NCBI RefSeq assembly: GCF_009730915.1
Contig: NC_052489.1
Location: forward strand, 31,055,916 to 31,119,915
Origin: Dioscorea cayenensis subsp. rotundata
Taxonomy: Eukaryota; Streptophyta; Magnoliopsida; Dioscoreales; Dioscoreaceae
Reading direction: 5' to 3'
DNA length: 64,000 nt
A program made the position numbers and the translations under genes. Shown here piece after piece: positions 1-13,052 of the stretch (positions are counted from its first letter, which is position 1; every line of letters begins with the position of its first letter). The notes beneath the pieces were generated by a model. The model worked only from the letters and a program-made list of their open reading frames with translations, did no database searches and was not told where the DNA came from.

Positions 1-789
1 GTTGTGATTTTACAATTGAATGTTGAAGGAGTTGTGGCTAATGTTAAAGTGCTATGTTGTATTCTCTGAGCTAATTATTCATTACGAAGTACAAACTATT
101 AGCTCTGAAATCATGTAATCATCAATATATTACATTGAAGGAGTTTGTCAAAAAAGTAGTTGGACTTGCTATAATTCACGTACAGTTAAAAACTAGGATT
201 ACTGAAATTTGCCTTCACATTACTTGATATAGATAATAGATCTATGCTTGTTGCTCATGTATATGCCCTGGTTAATGAATTCTCTTGTTCACTTTCCTCT
301 CTGGAGACTCTGATTTGGTTCCTGATTTCTTATTTCAACGTTGCGTGTTTATTGTAAGGATGGTAAAAGGACATGCTGAAATCTCTCAAATATAGACACT
401 TGCACTTCCTGGTGTAAAAGAGAAATCAATGCATACGGTGGTTGCATTGAATTCATTCAGGCATTAATGATATAATCTACCTATTTACCAAATAAATAAA
501 TAAATAAAATCTAGCTAGCTAGTTTCCACAAAGCTTACTTTATATATGTGAAAAAATTTTAAAGTAAATGCCTTTCAACCTTTATAAAAATCCAAGTAAA
601 AGAGGTCTTGAAAAGAGGGTAACTATAAACTATGGAAATAAATTTGTATTTCATTGCCATTATAAACAAAGTATCAAATGAAGAAAAAACAATAATGTGA
701 ATAATGATTACCATTCAAGTAATAAAGTCTGAAGAAGATTTTGTACGTATGCATGGGCAAAAAGAAGAACAGAGACAACACCATAGCGC
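1..789. other. Intergenic, upstream of the glycine-rich protein gene
   Basis: AT-rich non-coding DNA. I see no long ORF, no RNA gene and no transposon ends. The last part is the promoter of the glycine-rich protein gene that starts at 852. Confidence 0.6.
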
Positions 790-796
790 TATAAAT
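790..796 (+). promoter_or_regulatory. TATA box of the glycine-rich protein gene
   Basis: TATAAAT lies 56 bp upstream of the ATG at 852, a normal distance for a plant core promoter with a short 5' UTR. Called from sequence and position only. Confidence 0.55.
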
Positions 797-851
797 CCAT
801 CACTCATCTTATCTCACTTTCCACACAAGCAAGTTTGATAAGTCTAGCTAA

Positions 852-1484
852 ATGGGAACAGCTACTAGAGTACTTGTGAGTGTATTAGGACTAGTGCTAG
901 TGTTGTTGAGTGGAACCATATGCTCAGCCTCTAGAACTCTTGAAAGTACTCCAAAGGCAACACAGAAGCACAACAATGTCACCAGTCACAGCCTTGACAC
1001 TGCTAATGGAGCTGGCCATGAAGGCAATGACACTAGTAGTGTTCATGGAATGAAGGTTGAGAAGGAAGACTATGATGACCATGATGGTAAAAGGAAGCAT
1101 TGCCATTATCATGGATATGATGAAGACTGTGATGATGGCCATGGAAAAGGAGATGATTATGGAAAGGGTAGAGATAAAGGATATGACTCTGGATGTGGTG
1201 GAGATGGAGGGTATGATGATGGCTATGGAAAGGGTAAAGATAAAGGATGTGATGATGGATATGGTGGAGGAGGAGGTTTTGGTTATGGTGATGGCTATGG
1301 AAAGGGTAAAGATAGAGGACGTGACTCTGGTTATGGTTCTGGTTGGAATGGGTATGGCTATGGCTATAGCTATGGTGGTGGAGGTGGTGGCGGCGGCGGT
1401 GGCGGTGGCGGCGGAGGTGGCGGATATGAAGGTGGATATGGTCGTGGTGTTTCTGCAGCGCGTGCCTCCACTACTTCTCCTTGA
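852..1484 (+). CDS. Secreted glycine-rich protein
   Basis: A single-exon ORF of 210 residues. Residues 1 to about 26 form a classical signal peptide (basic start, long Leu/Val core, small residues before a likely cleavage near SA/SR). The next part, to about residue 65, is low in glycine. The rest is Gly/Asp/Lys/Tyr-rich with imperfect repeats of the form DDGYGKGKDKG, a short His cluster (KHCHYHGYDEDC), six spaced Cys, and a run of about 19 glycines near the C-terminus encoded by GGT/GGC/GGA repeats (about 1372-1428). This fits a cell-wall or apoplastic glycine-rich protein. The charged repeats differ from plain GGX structural proteins. A TATA box lies upstream and AATAAA motifs follow from about 1525. 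The biochemical role cannot be inferred. The polyglycine length is prone to repeat slippage. Confidence 0.8.
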   Translation: MGTATRVLVSVLGLVLVLLSGTICSASRTLESTPKATQKHNNVTSHSLDTANGAGHEGNDTSSVHGMKVEKEDYDDHDGKRKHCHYHGYDEDCDDGHGKGDDYGKGRDKGYDSGCGGDGGYDDGYGKGKDKGCDDGYGGGGGFGYGDGYGKGKDRGRDSGYGSGWNGYGYGYSYGGGGGGGGGGGGGGGGGYEGGYGRGVSAARASTTSP

Positions 1485-2596
1485 AAGAGATCTTGCATGC
1501 ATGCATGCGTTAAGCTTATCTTTGAATAATAAATAAATAAATAGCTATATAATATTAATGTTAATTGTGTTGCAACTTGCTCGTGTTGTACTTTGATTTG
1601 CTTCTATTTGCAATAAGTTGGCATTCCTGGATGATGATGATGATGATGCCATGGGTTGCTATGTATATGTAATTGCTATTGTTGTGGTGATGTAGTCTTG
1701 CATGTTAAATGCTTTGAATGTGATCGATTTGTTTACTTAACTCTTTCTTTATATTAGATATTTTCTCCAGTTTCACATTGAGTTTTAAAAGTTTGTGAGG
1801 GTTTTCAAAGTAATATTATTATATATAAAAAATAATATAATAAAATATCTCTATAATGAAAACTGTTGTATATTTTAGATTTCAAAAGTCTTATGAACAT
1901 TTAATGTACAAATAAATAAATACAATTAAAGTTTTTAAATTATTAAAATTATAACTAAAATAAATAAAATTTAAATGTAATAAAAAAAAAATTTAATTTG
2001 CTCTTTAAAATACTGTAGGGGCATATTATACTTTGTGTACTTTGGATTTCAAAGGTGTTATGAAAATTTAATACACAAATAAATAAATACAATTAAAAAT
2101 TTTTAATTATTAATATCATAACTAATATAAATAAAGATTTAAATATAAAAAAAAATTAATGTCAAAATTATACATCTATTTTAATAATATATATAATAAA
2201 TTAGTATGTATAGATTATATATTCTGATTAATTACTTACTTTTTCCTTGATCAGGAAAGGAATTTAATTAACTGACCATGCTAAATTAAGAAGACCAATT
2301 AACTTTAAGAACCCACAATATTCCTCTCAAGAACCAGTGGAAAATACAATGCACATGCATGGTTAATTTACGTAGTCGAGCGTACGTCAAGGAATCCATG
2401 ATACAGACGAAAACAAGAGGGCTAATTATGCATTGAAATGTAAATATATGACACAGACTATTTAGAAGTTTGAAAACTAGTTTGAGAAAGATATTTCGTC
2501 CATTCTGATTGATCTTCAAATAATGTTGCAACTTAAGAAGCACGTACGTGAACTTATTATGGTAGTGGACGTGGCATGTACGTTTAATGATTTCCA
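1485..2596. other. Intergenic between glycine-rich protein and SDR1
   Basis: Strongly AT-rich. Two similar stretches around 1860-1990 and 2045-2165 share TATGAA-ATTTAAT and ACAAATAAATAAATACAATTAAA words, so this looks like a local duplication of non-coding DNA. No gene seen. Confidence 0.5.
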
Positions 2597-3488
2597 TTAA
2601 CAATCTTCTCCTGGAGCTAGCAGTTGAATTAAAGGATTAACAACAGTATTCCCTCCATCAATAACCAGGTTATGCCCACTCATGAACTTAGCAGACTCAT
2701 CCGATGCCAAAAAGAGGACTGCCTCTGCAACATGACCAACCTTCAGCACAACACCCTTCAGGTTAGCCATACCCGCACACTGAGCTTCAACCTCATCCTG
2801 GCTCGACCCAGAGAACCCACACGCCAACGGAGTGCCCACACCCGAAGGCGACACGCAATTCACCCGAATCCCGAACCGGCCAAGCTCGCCGGCGGCCGCA
2901 CGCACCAACCCGAGCACCGCGTGCTTTGACCCAGTGTATGACACTGTGCCGTTGCCCGCTTGGCACGATGCAACACTGGCAGTGCATATGATGGAACCCC
3001 TCGTGCCGCTCTGTGTCATGGCACGCGCCGCATGCTTGATGACCGTGATCGTGCCACGAGCGTTCACAGCCATGACACGGTCGTAGTTGGCTATGTCCAC
3101 GCTCACTATGCTCGTCACTGGGTCTGTCATACCAGCGTTGCTGAACATGATGTCAAGACGACCGTGAGTTTTTATGGTGTATTGCACTGTGTCCTCTACT
3201 TGTTTCTCGTCCGTTACATCACAGTGTTTGTATGTGCATTTTGTTAAGCCTATGGAGTTGGCAACACTTTGGCCTAGTTCGTCTTGGATGTCGGCAATGA
3301 TTACATAGGCTCCGTTGAGGACGAAGAGCCTCGCTGTTGCCTCGCCGATTCCGCTTGCAGCTCCGGTGATGATAGCCACTTTGCCTTGTAACCTGAAATT
3401 GAAAGTTTTACTCATAAATTAGTACGTACTTCAAAAGAAATGACAAGGAAAAACTTTGTGATTACTATGGTGACCTTGGCTGAGACAT
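2597..3488 (-). CDS. SDR1: short-chain dehydrogenase/reductase, SDR110C type
   Basis: Model: exons 3488-3475 and 3392-2597, giving 269 aa. Exon 1 is only 14 nt (codes MSQP plus two bases of Arg). An 82-bp GT-AG intron follows. The acceptor falls exactly where SDR2 and SDR3 have theirs (before [10 protein letters not shown]), which is why I prefer it to an unspliced start at 3415 inside the intron. Family features: glycine-rich NAD(P) motif TGAASGIG near residue 14, an Asp after the second strand (IADIQD) that favours NAD(H), SNAG, and the catalytic Ser144, Tyr157 (YTGSK) and Lys161. Length is normal for plant SDR110C enzymes (secoisolariciresinol dehydrogenase, xanthoxin dehydrogenase, momilactone A synthase and tasselseed2 relatives); the substrate cannot be told. 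Unlike SDR2/3 there is no intron after DVTDEKQ, and the C-terminus differs. First of three tandem copies. Confidence 0.85.
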
Positions 3489-3550
3489 GTTAAGATGATT
3501 GAGCTTCTTTTCCTTGAAGTATTGTGCTCAAAATAACTCGTAGGAATCAA

Positions 3551-3557
3551 TTATATA
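3551..3557 (-). promoter_or_regulatory. TATA box of SDR1
   Basis: Reading the minus strand, TATATAA lies about 63 bp upstream of the ATG at 3488. This supports 3488 as the true start rather than 3415. Confidence 0.5.
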
Positions 3558-3830
3558 AGCGTGGGGTAGGACAGACTAATAGATACATATTGCCTGTTCT
3601 TAATGTCAAGTAGGTAAAAATTTGACAGCAGCTAACAAACATAAAAAGAAGATGTTGTTTGTTGTCTTGCCAAATCAAATAATTAATACCAGTTTGTGTG
3701 TTTGTGTGTGCCGCATGTTAGATTCTGCCTATTTCTTGGTGTTTTATGAGTCACCTGATCATAATTTATTACAAAAGTGATTAGCTACATTAATGTTGCC
3801 ACTGTACGTGTGAGTTAATTTCACTTTACT

Positions 3831-4095
3831 ACTCCCTCTGTGGTTTTTAGTTATCATATTTAACTAATTTATATCGATTAAAAAAATTAATTATTTATAT
3901 TTTATAAAAAAAAAATATTATTTTTTAAAATTATTTTTATTTAAAATTTCACTAGTAGAGAATATAATTTAATATATAGTTGACTTTAATTTATTAAAAA
4001 TTATATAAATATATTAAATAAAAAAAATAAATTTAAAAAAAAATTATTTAATGTTACATAAAATTTCTAATATGACAAGTAAAATAATCTGAAAA
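3831..4095. mobile_element. Stowaway/mariner-like MITE, copy 1
   Basis: Starts with the CTCCCTCTGT end followed by TTTTTAGTTATCATATTTAAC. The far end (AATATGACAAGTAAAAT) is roughly the inverse of it, and the interior is nearly pure A/T. A homologous copy lies at about 62340-62590 and shares the central CTAGTRGAGAATATAATYTAAT block. Exact ends and a TA duplication are unclear. Family assigned from the well-known plant CTCCCTCYGT type terminus. Confidence 0.55.
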
Positions 4096-5483
4096 AAAAC
4101 AAAAAAAATATAAAAAAAACTGTGATTTAATAATTTATTTATTTTTATAAAAAATAATTGCATTTGCGTGTATTGGTATGCATCTTGACATCTCTCTCTT
4201 GGCACTGGTTGGGAAATCATTGTCCTACTATTTCGCCATTTGTTTATAAATGAGTTAATTCCTTGCTGATGGGATGATCATGGGATTGGAAATTTGTAAA
4301 TTATTTATTTTTTAAAAAAATATGTTAAGTATTATGTATGGGGTGGAACATGGCTTTTTAATTAAATTTATTATGTTTTATTAAAATAAATAAAATATAA
4401 TTTATTAAAAAAAATCAATGATACAAACATATAACATAACGTAAAACCATAAATAAATCCACTAGCAGTGAAAAAGATTGTAGCGAAGACAAAAGAAAAA
4501 TTACGTAAATTTGAAAAAAAAAAACTTTTTTTTTTTAAAAAAAAATCTCGCGCTAACTGATCAATCAACGTCATTATCATTGGGTTGAGCAATAGGTGAG
4601 GAGGTTTGATCACAAATCACAACAATAGTTGCCCCTCACTTACCAAATTAATACATCCGTGGATAATAAACATTATATTTATATTTAATATGGCCGGCTG
4701 GCTCACCGAATTCATACATCCAATTTTAGAAAATTTGAATAGTAAACATTATATTTATATTTAATATGGCTAAAACTTGAAGATTCAAAATCTTAAAGTG
4801 GTGGGAGACACTAACATGTTAGAAAATAATAGAAATAAAGATAGCCTGAGATGAGTGATAACACTGTCCTCAAGAGTTTATTTGATAACACTGTCCTCAA
4901 GAGTTTATTCACCTAAGAGTCTAAGACACAAATACTCTTCAGGATATAACAAGCTCTTCCAATCAATTAGTTAGGATTCAGCATAGTGAAGAATAAAAAT
5001 AACCAAAGAAAAATCAAACAAAAGTAAAAAAAGATAAATTATATCTAAATCTAGGTTTTCATCTATATATAAAAGAAAATACTCCCAAATAATGTTATTA
5101 AGAGTATATTGATAATAAAAAAATTTTAAAATATCTAAAATATACCATATAACATAAGTTCCTTGTGCAGTGTGTAAAATGGTGCGTGCCTCATTGGAAT
5201 TGATTCTTAAAATCTCTCAAAACAGAGATTATGTTAATAGTTTGACTTTTTCCTCGGTCTCTGAAGATTGTATATATGTTGAATAATTAATATGTTTGAA
5301 TTTAAAAGAATTAAAAAAATATATTCATTAATTAAATGATGATCCAATTCTTAAAAAAAAAAAATCAAAGATGAAAGACGCCAGCATGGCAAAACAATAA
5401 TGCAAACAAGTAAACACCAAACATAAAACCTTCATTACCCATTAAACAATTAATTTTTAAAAAAAAAAAAGAGTCTCAAAGCA
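4096..5483. repeat. Intergenic between SDR1 and SDR2 with short direct repeats
   Basis: AT-rich and non-coding. It holds a 28-bp direct repeat (TAAACATTATATTTATATTT...) at about 4666-4693 and 4742-4769, and a tandem pair carrying GATAACACTGTCCTCAAGAG at about 4858-4908. No gene is supported. Confidence 0.5.
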
Positions 5484-6082
5484 TCACTCATTTGCCCGAA
5501 CATTGTGACGCGTGACCACAGTGACTCCTCCATCGATAACCAAATCATGACCACTAATGTACTCCGACGCATCCGAGGCCAAGAAGAGCGCAGCCTGCGC
5601 AACATTCCCAGCCCTCAAAACCACACCTTTAAGAACACCCATCTCACAGCAAACATCTTCAACCTGCTCAGGCGTCATCCCAGTGACCAAACACGACAAC
5701 GGAGTCGCCACGCCGAAGGGCGAGATGCAGTTGATGCGAATCCCGTGCGCCCCGAGCTCTGACACAGCCGCGCGCATAAGCCCGATCACAGCGTGTTTTG
5801 ACACAGTGTACGCTGCTGGACCGAGACTGCCTTGTCTTGCCGCGACGCTTGCTGTGCAGATGATGGACCCGCGAGTGCCGCTCGCTCGCATGGCACGCGC
5901 CGCGTGCTTTATCGCGGCTGCGGTGCCACGGACGTGCACGGCCAGCGTCTTGTCCAGTTGGGTCAGGTCCATGTCCATAACACCTTCAATTGGTCCGAGT
6001 ACGCCTGCGTTGCTATGCATGATGTCTAAACGCCCGTACTTCACCACTGTGTAATCTACTGTTTCCTCCATCTAACATTATT

Positions 6083-6117
<35 letters not shown>

Positions 6118-7289
6118 GACAAACACCTTGAACGTTGACTACCTGATTATGATCCCGAATGCATGTTTTTCTAAGGATTGTGGTGGAAAAAACAATTATG
6201 GATAATTCTAATCTTCCATCTATGAGAAAAATGAAACATTATGATATCATTGTACCAACTACTCTATGACGGTAATGGTGATCATCACAAATTTCAACAA
6301 TATTTGACAAATATTGATTTAAGAAAAACAAATAATAATAAATAAAAATAGTACTGTGGTGAACGGCATGACACATTAGACATGAGCTTTGTATTTTCCT
6401 GGCCTTTTTTATATCACTGTTTGTACTTAATTTTTTTTTTAATAATAAAACTATAAAAGTATGATTTATTAATTTTATTTAAGACGTATAAAAGCACAAC
6501 AAAATTTTGGATTTGTATTAATGATAGAAGAGAAATAAAATCAATGACACTATTAATACCAACTCATATAACACATTAAAAAAAAAATGATTCTGATAAC
6601 TTGGTGATACAAATTAATTTAAAGAAAAAATTTATGATCATATCCATCCATATAGAGAATAAAACTCAAACCACATATATAATATCATAAAAATATGTAA
6701 AATAGCATCAAGTAAATCCAATAAAAATATAACCATGTTATATATATGTATATATATAATATGACAATCACCCCATTAATATATATAAGTGCATAAATCA
6801 TGTAAAAATATGAAGTTAATTTTTTAATATATTTACATTTTAATTGTGGATAATCTAAGGTTTAAATTCAACTCTGAGACCCGCGCGCTATTAATGCTAG
6901 CTAGCTTTTACAATGTATAGTAAAATTAAAAAATTCTAATAACTTGATGATAGAAATTAAAAACTATATATATAAATATAAAATTATGATCCACCTAAAA
7001 AAAAAAAATTCTAATTTATCTAACCATATACATAATTTTGGATCAAATTAAGCACAAAGGGTGGCGACGGCACCTGCTTTTCATCAGTGACATCACAGTG
7101 CTTGAAGCTGGCCTTTTGAAGGCCGATGGAAGCAGCGACTGCCTCACCGAGCTGGTCCTGCACGTCGGCAATGACAACGGTCGCGCCGTGAGCGGCAAAG
7201 AGCCTGGCCGTGGCTTCTCCTATCCCACTCGCTGCTCCAGTGATGATCGCCACCTTGCCCTCCAACCTTCAGTACGTATAAATCAAGCA

Positions 7290-7331
<42 letters not shown>

Positions 7332-7432
7332 TTACTCACCATGGAAAAAATAAATAAATTGTAGCTAGATATATCTGTGAAGAAGAGCTAGAACTTTGAT
7401 CACCTCAGCATGCCATAATCAGATGAAGCCAT
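5484..7432 (-). CDS. SDR2: short-chain dehydrogenase/reductase, SDR110C type
   Basis: Model: exons 7432-7404 (29 nt), 7266-7074 (193 nt) and 6071-5484 (588 nt), 269 aa, all junctions GT-AG and phase-consistent. Exon 1 codes MASSDYGML and splits an Arg codon. Motifs: TGAASGIG at residues 19-26, Asp44 at the end of strand 2 (NAD preference), SNAG 94-97, catalytic Ser149, Tyr162 and Lys166 (YTVSK), and a C-terminal [10 protein letters not shown] block typical of the family. Intron 2 is about 1 kb and AT-rich, with a TA microsatellite at its 3' end (6085-6113). Intron 1 holds another (7292-7329). Very close to SDR3 and more distant from SDR1, so SDR2/3 are the younger duplicates. A soluble NAD-dependent alcohol dehydrogenase of specialised or hormone metabolism is likely; the substrate is unknown. 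Confidence 0.88.
6085..6113. repeat. TA microsatellite in SDR2 intron 2
   Basis: Uninterrupted TA dinucleotides a few bases from the intron 2 acceptor region of SDR2. Confidence 0.9.
7292..7329. repeat. TA microsatellite in SDR2 intron 1
   Basis: About 19 AT dinucleotides inside the short first intron of SDR2. Confidence 0.9.
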
Positions 7433-7505
7433 TAGCAAACAATAAGATACAAAGCTGGAAAAGCGATGATGACTGAGAATTAAGAATTAGGGGGTGCTAT
7501 GGATC

Positions 7506-7512
7506 TTATAAA
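7506..7512 (-). promoter_or_regulatory. TATA-like box of SDR2
   Basis: On the minus strand TTTATAA lies about 74 bp upstream of the ATG at 7432. SDR3 has a better TATA at a similar place. Confidence 0.4.
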
Positions 7513-7525
7513 TTTGAAAGAAAGA

Positions 7526-7790
7526 GAGACGTGGAGGCTGTTCTTTCCCACTATGACAATTTATGGAGAAGTGTGCATGCACGGAATTGTTAAAATATGG
7601 CATGAAAAGGGAGACATGGAGGCTGTTCTTTCCCACTAATAAGCTCCATGAAAATTTATGGATAAGTGTGCATGGACGGAAGTGTTAAAAATAAATAAAT
7701 AATGGTATGCAAGACACATTGAAGCTGTTCTTGCTCATTAAATCCTTGACAAATTATGGACAAGTAACGCGGAAATTGGTGACTGGGACC
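7526..7790. repeat. Degenerate tandem repeat in the SDR2 promoter
   Basis: About three copies of an 80-90 bp unit. The first two share GTGGAGGCTGTTCTTTCCCA / ATGGAGGCTGTTCTTTCCCA, then ATTTATGGANAAGTGTGCATG and ACGGAANTGTTAAAA. The third (from about 7708) keeps GAAGCTGTTCTTGCTCATTA and TTATGGACAAGT only. A related GGTGGCTGTTCATGGTAGTG lies upstream of SDR3 near 12603. Confidence 0.65.
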
Positions 7791-9525
7791 ATATGCAGAT
7801 TCTGGTCTGCTCATGGTGGTTGGATCGTTTTGTATTAGCAAATTAAGTGGTCAATGAATGGTTAATTAGTGCAGTTGCTGCACGACATCCAGCTTATTTA
7901 AAAAGAGCAGGGAAGAGCTAAGATGCAATCATGATTCATTGCATTTAGTTTTCATCATTTGCATATTGAGGGGTTTGAATGCCAACTGTTCAAGCCCAAA
8001 AAATTGGACCATCTAGCTAGGCCATTTGTACACGCAAGCTTAAAATAGCTAATTAATTAATTAATTACTAAAGACATGGTTCCCATTCATAAATACCTAT
8101 AATTTTGAACAGCAAACAACTATCATCATTTCATTAAAAAAAATATATATATATATATTATAAACAAATGGATAAATTATAAATGTATTGAAAAAAAAAA
8201 GGAAACAGATCGAGTACAAAGGGGTAGCAGTACTTAAAAGATTTCATGCAATTTTAATACCGATTAATTACTTGTTTTTATTGCCTCTAAATGATTTTTA
8301 ATTAAATGGGAAAAACAGTTAAAAGATAAGGGTTTGTCTGGCAAGCAACAATATGATACTTAACTTTTCTTTGGCAGACAGAAGTGACAGTTATGTTGAG
8401 GGTGTAGACAAATTGCATTTATATGTATTGGCATCTTGGAATTTCACCCTTCTGTAACATTATCCTAATATCTCGCTTTTATTTATTAACATGTTAATCT
8501 TTTGATGATGAGCTAACCATGGAGTAGATAATTTGAACTTTTTTTATTACATAATAGTCATTGTATGTGATGGAATATTATTAAAATTGCCAAAACTCTA
8601 ATTATATTTTGATTATGTGCAGCTTAGGAGTTGAAGAGGAGCATATATATATATATATCATGGGAGGTGGAGTCTGCTGTTAAGTGAAGTCTAAATTTTT
8701 TGCGCTTTAATCCGGCACAAAAGTAGAATGGCCGTATAATAGTTGAATTCCTTTTAATTCTGTGAATAACTCTTTTGGAAAAAAAAAAAATTGCATGTCT
8801 TTGATCCTCTATAAATAATCAATTATCAACAAGTAGTTAAAATTTTTTGTTTATGTTTAAATTAATTTTTGACATTCATGTAAGATTGCTTAATCACATG
8901 AATCAAAATATAGTCTAATAATTTTCAATCTTATTTGTGTGTAAGAGACCTCGAGTTTGTAATCTCTTCTACCTGCCAATTTGTCAAAAAAATTTGTTTA
9001 ATCATAGTTTGTTATTTATATTTAATTATTTTTTTAATATTATATTTATTCTTGTTTTTAATAAAAAAAATAATTTATTCACTCTTATATAAAATAAAAA
9101 CTTTCAAACTCAATATTATCAAAATTATTTGATGATAAACATGTTTATATTTAATATGTTTGTAACCTATAGCTAAAATATTGAGATTAGTCAAATGGTT
9201 CATAACTCAATAATATTAGTTTCCCTGAAAAAAAAAAAAAAAGTTGTTGTGAAAATTTCAAATTATATTATACTCAATGATGATAATTGATCCATGTACA
9301 GATCCTTTTAATTACGCTTCTCTCATTTGTCAAAAGAACAAAAAAAAAAAAACTCAAAAAATCAAAATTGAGTGCATTTTTTAAAACAAAATTGGTTCAT
9401 CAAGTTTCTCAATTAAAGATGACGATAATCACTTTCTCTTTTAGAATGTATTTTAAATTTATAAAAAAATTATTCATTTAACTATGTGATTATGCAATTT
9501 TTTGAGAAATCCAAAGTAGGGGTGG
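7791..9525. other. Intergenic upstream of SDR2
   Basis: AT-rich. The part 7811-7880 aligns with the region upstream of SDR3 (12620-12680; shared GGTTAATTAGTG-CAGTTGCTG), so it is retained promoter DNA from the duplication. Beyond that I see only low-complexity sequence and no gene. Confidence 0.5.
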
Positions 9526-10092
9526 CAAAAATTCTGGTCCGGACAAAACCGGGTCTGGACAACTACTAATATAAATAGAAAAACTTGTGTCCGGACCCGG
9601 CCCGATTTTAAATCTGGATAAACTTGACATGTCCAAACCCGGTTTATTTTAAAACCGGGTTTTCCGGATGTCTAAATTTGTCCGAATTCTATAGTTTATT
9701 TTTTTAAGTTCACTTTCAAATATTTAATTATACAAAAAAATAATTTAATTCACATTAAATCGAAAAAAACATCAATAATCCAAAAGTTCTCAACTCAAAT
9801 TATAAAAAAAATCTAAGGGCTTAATAAAAAAATAATATATATTTAAAGTTTTTTTAGAAGAATGAGAACTTTAAAAACAAAACTCAGGCTGTCATGGCTT
9901 TTTAAAGTTTTTAGGGGTTAAAAGAGCTGTATTGTCCGAATTTCTACGTCCGAATCCGGCCCGGATTTAAATCCGGACAACTGGCCCATGTCCGAACTCT
10001 AGTCGCGATTTAGAAACTTTATGTCCAAACACTTTTTATTTCGGGCACAAAATCGGACCAGTGGATCCAGACAGATTATTGCTACCCCTAGG
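9526..10092. mobile_element. hAT-type MITE, copy 1
   Basis: A 567-bp element with ends GTAGGGGTGGCAA and TTGCTACCCCTAGG (inverted repeats of the classical hAT TAGGGGTGGCAA type). It is flanked by a perfect 8-bp target duplication AATCCAAA at 9518-9525 and 10093-10100. The interior has several CCGGAC/GTCCGG motifs and no transposase. Copy 2 is at 35491-36038. Confidence 0.88.
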
Positions 10093-10234
10093 AATCCAAA
10101 TTCCAAAGCAAAGATGTCCGCCTGGCAAAACAAAAACCAAAAAAATAAAGTGAAACACCAAACATGACTAGTACCATTCAATAATTAATTAAAACAGACA
10201 AACAGTACAATCCAAACTCCAAAGCATGAAAGCA

Positions 10235-12383
<2,149 letters not shown>

Positions 12384-12403
12384 TAGCAAACAATGAGATA
12401 CTA

Positions 12404-12444
<41 letters not shown>
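12404..12444. repeat. GT/GA compound microsatellite in the SDR3 5' leader
   Basis: (GT)11 followed by (GA)9 on the plus strand. It lies between the SDR3 TATA box and its ATG, so the transcript would carry a CT/CA tract in its 5' UTR. Confidence 0.85.
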
Positions 12445-12475
12445 GAATTCAGAAGGTGGTGCTACTCATGGTCCT

Positions 12476-12484
12476 ATTTATATA
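12476..12484 (-). promoter_or_regulatory. TATA box of SDR3
   Basis: TATATAAAT on the minus strand, about 93 bp upstream of the ATG at 12383 and on the gene side of the copia insertion, so the core promoter is retained. Confidence 0.55.
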
Positions 12485-12687
12485 TTTATTTTAATTAATT
12501 CATACTTGTTTAAAAATTAGTTAAAAATAACTGATAATTTAAAATTTATAAAAATTTATATCAAAATTTTAAAAAATACTCTCATGGTAGTGGAAATAGA
12601 CATGGTGGCTGTTCATGGTAGTGGGATCATTTGGGATAGAAAAGTCGTTGATGAAGGTTAATTAGTGACAGTTGCTGAAGGGGATCC

Positions 12688-13022
12688 TGTTAGAGTTAAT
12701 CCAGTTGTTTGTTTGTTTGTTTCCACGTTACATTTGTGTCCATGTTTGTATGAGGTTGTAGTGGAGTCATGTGTAGAATTACGTCACATTAGATGGCTCG
12801 TATTCAGTTAGAGAACGTGTTAGTTCATGTTGTGGTTGTTATGTTTGTGTGCGTAAGTTTAGGCCACAATACACTTGGTCGTGGGATGAAGTGGATCGTG
12901 GCAGTTGAGTCAGGCAAGATGTTGACCCACTTGTTATATAATCTTAGAGTTTGTTTTGATAAAAAAACATAATAGAAAAGAGGAAAAGTTTTTTTTCCAG
13001 ATTATTCAGTTTTGCTCTAACA
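12688..13022 (+). repeat. 5' LTR of the copia element
   Basis: 335 bp, TG...CA ends, with GTTTGTTTGTTTG near the start as in the 3' LTR. The preceding five bases GATCC are the target duplication. Confidence 0.95.
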
Positions 13023-13052
13023 TTTGGTCTCAGAGCCAAGGTTGCCGAAACG

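Noticed and set aside
924-1502. Minus-strand Ile/Thr/Ser-rich ORF opposite the glycine-rich protein
   Set aside because: It is the antisense reading of GGT/GAT-rich repeats; the plus frame has a signal peptide and TATA.
3393-3415. Start codon of SDR1 at 3415 (MSKTFNF...)
   Set aside because: It lies in the 82-bp intron; paralogue comparison, splice sites and TATA favour 3488.
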